A stretch of DNA of 64,000 nucleotides, taken from J029 sp964482495 (GTDB lineage: Bacteria > Planctomycetota > UBA1135). Below the pieces are notes generated by a model. It saw only the letters and a program-made list of their open reading frames with translations, was not told where the DNA came from and did not search any database. The stretch is taken from the NCBI GenBank assembly GCA_964482495.1, contig CAYZXS010000021.1:1-64000 (forward strand), read 5' to 3'. Shown piece by piece: positions 60,825-64,000 of this stretch (the stretch's first letter is position 1; each line of letters begins with the position of its first letter). The position numbers were made by a program, and so were the translations under genes.

Positions 60825-62198
60825 ATGGCAACCCCGCTCCGCATCCGCCGCCTGGCGCCGCTGGCCCGCCCGCTCCTGACCCTGGGCCTGGCGCTGCTCA
60901 CGACCCTCGCCTGCGTCCGCGGCCGTGAAGACGTCCCGCCGCAAGGCTGGTGGGACGGCCTCGGCCCGGTGATCCCGCACGACAAGTTCCCGGCCGACTG
61001 CTCGCTTTGCCACACCGGCCAGGGCTGGCAGGAGATCCGCGACGACTTCGCCTTCGACCACGCCGCCGAGACCGGCTACCCGCTCGAAGGCGCCCACGCC
61101 GCGGCCCAGTGCCTGCGCTGTCACAACGACCGCGGCCCGGCGGCCGACTTCGCCGCCCGCGGCTGCGGCGGCTGCCACGAGGACGTGCACCTCGGCCAGC
61201 TCGGCACCAATTGCGAGGACTGCCACGAGCAGCCTGACTGGCGGCCGCGGGGACGGATCTCCGAGCACGCCAAGACCCGCTTCCCGCTGATGGGAGCCCA
61301 CGCCGCGACCGCCTGCCGCGCCTGCCACCCTGCGGCCGAGCTCGGGGTCTTCGTGCCCACCGACACCGAGTGCCTGAGCTGCCACCGCGACGACCTGGCG
61401 CGCGCCAAGGACCCGGACCACCTGGCGCAGGGCTGGACTGACGGCTGCGACCGCTGCCACATCTCGACGAGCTGGGGCGGCGCCGCCTTCAACCACGGCT
61501 GGTGGCCGCTGACCGGCGCCCACGGCTCCGCCAGCTGCAAGTCCTGCCACAGCGGCGGGGTCTACGCCGGCACCGACCCGGCCTGCTTCTCCTGCCACTC
61601 GGCCGAGTACACCGGCGCCGCGGATCCGGACCACGTCGCCCTCAACCTGCCGACCGCCTGCCGCCAGTGCCACACCACCCGCGGCTGGAAGCCGGCCGAC
61701 ATGGACCACTCGGTGCTCAGCGGCAGCTGCGTGAGCTGCCACCTGGCTGACTATCAGGCCACCACCGACCCGGACCACCAGGCGCTGGGCATCCCGACCA
61801 CCTGCGAGGACTGCCACAGCACCCGCAACTGGCGCGACGCCAACTTCGACCACGCTGGGATCGCCAGCGGCTGCGTCAATTGCCACCTCGACGACTACCA
61901 GGCGACCACCAACCCGAACCACATCGCGGCCGGCTTCCCCACGACCTGCGAGGACTGCCACGACACGGTGCGCTGGAGGAACGGCACCTTCGACCACGAC
62001 TTCCCGATCACCAGCGGCAAGCACAAGGGCTTCAACTGCAACCGCTGCCACCTGAACAGCAGCAACTACGCCGACTTCTCCTGCACCCACTGCCACGCCC
62101 ACCGCAAGTCGGAGATGGACGACGAGCACGACGGCGTCAGCGGCTACGTCTGGTCGAGCCCGGCCTGTTACACCTGCCACCCGGACGGACGCGAGTGA
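60825..62198 (+). CDS. Secreted or lipid-anchored cytochrome c with 17 CxxCH haem motifs
   Basis: 457 residues. The Arg-rich N-terminus and hydrophobic run end in LLTTLAC, a non-ideal lipobox, so surface attachment by lipid is possible. I count 17 CxxCH motifs, from CSLCH to CYTCH. The C-terminal half has a regular repeat: CxxCH-L-x-D-Y-Q-A-T-T-x-P-x-H, then TTCEDCH, then W-R, then F-D-H, of the kind seen in extracellular cytochromes of metal-reducing bacteria. The location 2 bp after the barrel gene supports an outer-surface terminal reductase or oxidase role (MtrC/OmcB analogue). It ends with a GTGA overlap with a methyltransferase gene. Confidence 0.9.
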   Translation: MATPLRIRRLAPLARPLLTLGLALLTTLACVRGREDVPPQGWWDGLGPVIPHDKFPADCSLCHTGQGWQEIRDDFAFDHAAETGYPLEGAHAAAQCLRCHNDRGPAADFAARGCGGCHEDVHLGQLGTNCEDCHEQPDWRPRGRISEHAKTRFPLMGAHAATACRACHPAAELGVFVPTDTECLSCHRDDLARAKDPDHLAQGWTDGCDRCHISTSWGGAAFNHGWWPLTGAHGSASCKSCHSGGVYAGTDPACFSCHSAEYTGAADPDHVALNLPTACRQCHTTRGWKPADMDHSVLSGSCVSCHLADYQATTDPDHQALGIPTTCEDCHSTRNWRDANFDHAGIASGCVNCHLDDYQATTNPNHIAAGFPTTCEDCHDTVRWRNGTFDHDFPITSGKHKGFNCNRCHLNSSNYADFSCTHCHAHRKSEMDDEHDGVSGYVWSSPACYTCHPDGRE

Positions 62199-62875
62199 GC
62201 GGCTGGCGCCGGGCCTACCGCGAAGCCCCCGAGCTCTTCGACGCCTTCGCCCGCGCCGAGGACCCGGACGGCGTGGTGGCGGCGGCGCTGCGGCGCCGGG
62301 CCGGCTTCGTGGACCGGCGGGTGCTGGAGCTGGGCTGCGGCACCGGCCGCTTCGGGCCGGCCTTGGCGGACGGCGCCGGGTCGTGGATCGGCCTGGATCC
62401 CGAGCCGGCGATGGTCGGCCTGGCGCGGGGCGCTTGGCGGGGACGGCCGGGCATGGAGCTGGTGCGCGGCCGAGGCGAGCGGCTGCCCTTCCCGGACCAG
62501 AGCTTCGACGCCGCGGTGGCCACCTGGGTGCTCGGCGACTTGCCGGTCGGACGGCGGGCGGCGGTGATCCTGAGTTGCGACCGGGTGCTGCGGCCTGACG
62601 GGGCCCTCTGGCTGCTCGAGAACGCCGGCGGCTGCGCCTTCGACGCCCTGGAAGGAGGCCGCGGACCGGGCTGGGCGGCGGCCGCGGGCTTCGAGCCGGT
62701 CGAGGAGGTCGAGACCGAGCTCCGCTTCCCAGACGAGGCCAGCGCGGCGCGCTGCCTCGGCTACCTGCTCGGCGACGGCGCCCGCGAGGCCTTGTCGCTG
62801 GCCCCTCGGCGCCGCTTCAGCCACCGGGTGCTCATCCTGCGGCGGCCGCGGGGCCGCTGGTCGAGCCCGTCTTGA
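62195..62875 (+). CDS. SAM-dependent class I methyltransferase
   Basis: 226 residues, type 11 methyltransferase fold: VLELGCGTGRFGPALA (motif I, SAM binding), GLDPEPAMVGLAR, ERLPFPDQSFDAAVATWVLGDL and RVLRPDGALWLLEN. The GTG overlaps the 17-haem cytochrome stop, so it is the fifth gene of the operon, although a link to electron transfer is not evident. Small-molecule, quinone or lipid methylation are all possible. Its 3' end overlaps the convergent radical SAM gene by 44 bp. Confidence 0.87.
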   Translation: MSGWRRAYREAPELFDAFARAEDPDGVVAAALRRRAGFVDRRVLELGCGTGRFGPALADGAGSWIGLDPEPAMVGLARGAWRGRPGMELVRGRGERLPFPDQSFDAAVATWVLGDLPVGRRAAVILSCDRVLRPDGALWLLENAGGCAFDALEGGRGPGWAAAAGFEPVEEVETELRFPDEASAARCLGYLLGDGAREALSLAPRRRFSHRVLILRRPRGRWSSPS

Positions 62876-63611
62876 GCTCCCCGCCCTCGAACCAGAAGAA
62901 CTCCACGGTGCTCGAGCGCAGCATGTCGTCCCGGCGGTAGACCGGAAACCCGAGGCCCGGCGCCCGCACCTGCTCGACCGCCCGGCGGTATTCCGTCGAG
63001 TCCACCGCGAGGTCGTGACCGCGGACCGCGCCGCCGCGGCCGACCGGCAGGAAGCGGTACAGGTGCCAAGCGTGCAGCTCCAGGCCCTCCGCCCGCAGCC
63101 GCTGGAGCAGCCGGGCGACGGCGCCGAGGGCGTCGAGGTTGCGCCGGGTCACCACGGTGCCGATGGTCAGCTCCTTGCCGCTGGCGGCCAGCTCGCCGAT
63201 TCCCGCCATCAGGCGATGGAAGTGGCCGCCGGGGGCGGACCGGAGCTGGTCGTGCAGGACGGCGTCGGCGGCCTCGAGCGGCAGCAGGTAGCGGTCGACC
63301 CAGTCGAAGGCGGCGAAGCCCGGCGGCGGCGCCAGGCCGTTGCTGCCGACCTGCACCAGGAAGCCCAGCTCGCGGGCGCGGCGGCCGAGCCGCTCGAGGT
63401 CGTGCGGCCACAGGAAGGGCTCGCCGCCGCCGAGCACGACGTTGCGGTAACCGGCCCGACGCAGGCGCTCCAGCAGCTCGGCGGCGCCCTCGAAGCTGGC
63501 GGTGTCGAAGCCCGTCTCGCTGGCGCAGAAGGCGCAGCCCATGTCGCAATCGGGCAGCAGGAAGACCGAGGCGATGCGCTTCGCGGAGCCGGGCGGGCGG
63601 AGGGCGGGCAT
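62832..63611 (-). CDS. Radical SAM protein
   Basis: About 259 residues from the ATG at 63611; a TTG eight codons upstream (63635) is possible but lies in the tail of a terminator. The 4Fe-4S motif CDMGCAFCASE (C-x3-C-x2-C), the GGGEPFLWP motif for SAM binding and a partial TIM barrel (LVQVGSNGLAP, LTIGTVVTRRNLDALG) are clear. There is no C-terminal SPASM Cys cluster. The general layout resembles activating enzymes and quinone- or peptide-modifying enzymes, without a specific assignment. Confidence 0.88.
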   Translation of the reverse strand: MPALRPPGSAKRIASVFLLPDCDMGCAFCASETGFDTASFEGAAELLERLRRAGYRNVVLGGGEPFLWPHDLERLGRRARELGFLVQVGSNGLAPPPGFAAFDWVDRYLLPLEAADAVLHDQLRSAPGGHFHRLMAGIGELAASGKELTIGTVVTRRNLDALGAVARLLQRLRAEGLELHAWHLYRFLPVGRGGAVRGHDLAVDSTEYRRAVEQVRAPGLGFPVYRRDDMLRSSTVEFFWFEGGELKTGSTSGPAAAAG

Positions 63612-63637
63612 GGATCCGGGTACAGGAATAAGCAAAG

Positions 63638-63665
63638 GGCGGGGAGGATGCCAGCCCTCCCCGCC
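63638..63665 (-). terminator. Terminator after the Gly-rich protein gene
   Basis: GGCGGGGAGG and its complement make a perfect 10 bp stem with an 8 nt loop. On the minus strand it is followed by CTTTGCTTATTC, a modest U-rich tail, and lies 20 bp past the stop of the gene at the right edge, separating it from the radical SAM gene. Confidence 0.7.
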
Positions 63666-63684
63666 CCGCCGGCCGCCGCGCGGT

Positions 63685-64000
63685 CTAGAAGATGTCGTCC
63701 TCGGACTCGACCGGCGCCGTCAGCGCCGCCGCCGCCTCCTCGGGGACCTCGACCTCGGTCTTGTTGACGGCCGAGATCGAGACCGCGGACTTGCGGCCCA
63801 TCTTGATCTCCCGGTCGCGGAAGCTGCCGCTGCTGCTGGTCTCGATCTCGAAGGACTGGATCATGCCGTCCGCGCCGACCACGACCGAGAAGCTGCCGCT
63901 GTGCTCGAGCTCGGGCCCGCCGCCGCCGAAGCCGCCGCCGCCGCCGCCGCGGCCACCTCGTCCTCCGAAGCTGGAGCCGGAGAGCTTGGCGGCGGTTTCG
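63685..64000 (-). CDS. C-terminal part of a protein with Gly/Arg-rich segment (cut by window edge)
   Basis: The frame runs unbroken from the window edge to the stop at 63685, giving the last 104 or so residues. A Gly-rich stretch with interspersed Arg and Phe (residues near FGGRGGRGGGG) precedes a compact beta-rich part (HSGSFSVVVGADGMIQSFEIE, SFRDREIKMGRKSAVSISAV) and an acidic tail (VESEDDIF). The family cannot be named from this fragment; the start lies outside the window. It is followed by its own terminator. Confidence 0.7.
   Translation of the reverse strand, partial: ETAAKLSGSSFGGRGGRGGGGGGFGGGGPELEHSGSFSVVVGADGMIQSFEIETSSSGSFRDREIKMGRKSAVSISAVNKTEVEVPEEAAAALTAPVESEDDIF

Noticed and set aside
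63612..63635. TTG at 63635 as start of the radical SAM gene
   Set aside because: It lies in the tail of the upstream terminator; the ATG at 63611 leaves the whole conserved domain intact.
1..64000. Mobile elements, prophage, tRNA genes or defence systems
   Set aside because: No transposase, integrase, phage structural gene, cloverleaf sequence, restriction enzyme or repeat array was found on either strand.

Overview
The window is GC-rich (by eye about 70% G+C), densely coded bacterial chromosome. The left edge holds the 5' third of a 16S rRNA gene on the minus strand. Its GCGTGGATTAGGCATGCAAG block and its GGCTGCAGTCGAG block are typical of Planctomycetota. A sulfatase beside a DUF1080 protein, an ECF-type sigma factor overlapping a membrane serine/threonine kinase, and many large secreted proteins fit that phylum. 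No transposases, phage genes, tRNAs or CRISPR arrays were seen, so this reads as core-like chromosome with several specialised operons.

Layout. 1-720: 16S rRNA with its promoter. 720-8762: NAD(P)HX epimerase, L,D-transpeptidase, a long (type 2 / eukaryote-like) isoleucyl-tRNA synthetase and an M14 lipoprotein peptidase. 8899-13197: NfeD-like protein, flotillin, RecQ. 13202-16453 (minus): deoC, a complete aldehyde dehydrogenase and a truncated second one, an operon for deoxyribose-phosphate and acetaldehyde use. 16506-20638: two little-known genes, uracil phosphoribosyltransferase, an orphan gene and the MutM glycosylase. 20701-27382: TetR-controlled RND efflux operon (regulator, outer-membrane lipoprotein, adaptor, pump) ending in a rhodanese. 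27393-29242: nucleotide-sugar genes (rmlB-like, rmlA-like). 29243-30778: a low-GC leader, a probably abundant secreted protein and a strong terminator. 30862-38504: PHP-type hydrolase, PGRP-type amidase, rhodanese plus MauE/DoxX membrane protein, lysophospholipase-like hydrolase and a parallel beta-helix protein. 38523-42506: sigma factor and kinase, divergent from a coiled-coil protein. 42571-50171: SLC13-type transporter, the indolepyruvate:ferredoxin oxidoreductase operon with an ADP-forming acyl-CoA synthetase, and an AI-2E family permease. 50245-54375: sulfatase, double DUF1080 protein, SGNH hydrolase.

The most striking part is 54576-62198, a tightly coupled four-gene operon that looks like a complete trans-envelope electron conduit. 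It encodes an inner-membrane Fe-S/FAD/NAD(P)H oxidoreductase whose membrane part carries two His-X13-His motifs (two predicted b haems), a membrane-anchored cytochrome with 26 CxxCH motifs, an outer-membrane beta-barrel ending in Phe, and a secreted or lipid-anchored cytochrome with 17 CxxCH motifs. The parts correspond by position and type to an electron-input module plus a porin-cytochrome complex (Mtr/Omc-like), but the input module differs from the quinol-linked CymA type. The inference is electron flow from NAD(P)H through the envelope to an extracellular acceptor, or the reverse.

A second genome-scale signal is transcriptional. Ten genes that begin transcription units have a TANNNT hexamer whose last base lies 6-9 nt before the start codon (mostly 6-7), often TAGGAT, TAGGCT or TAGAAT. 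That geometry puts the transcription start on or next to the start codon, so leaderless mRNAs are probably common here. Genes inside operons usually overlap by ATGA, GTGA or TGATG, and three convergent pairs share a CTAG in which each strand reads its own TAG stop.
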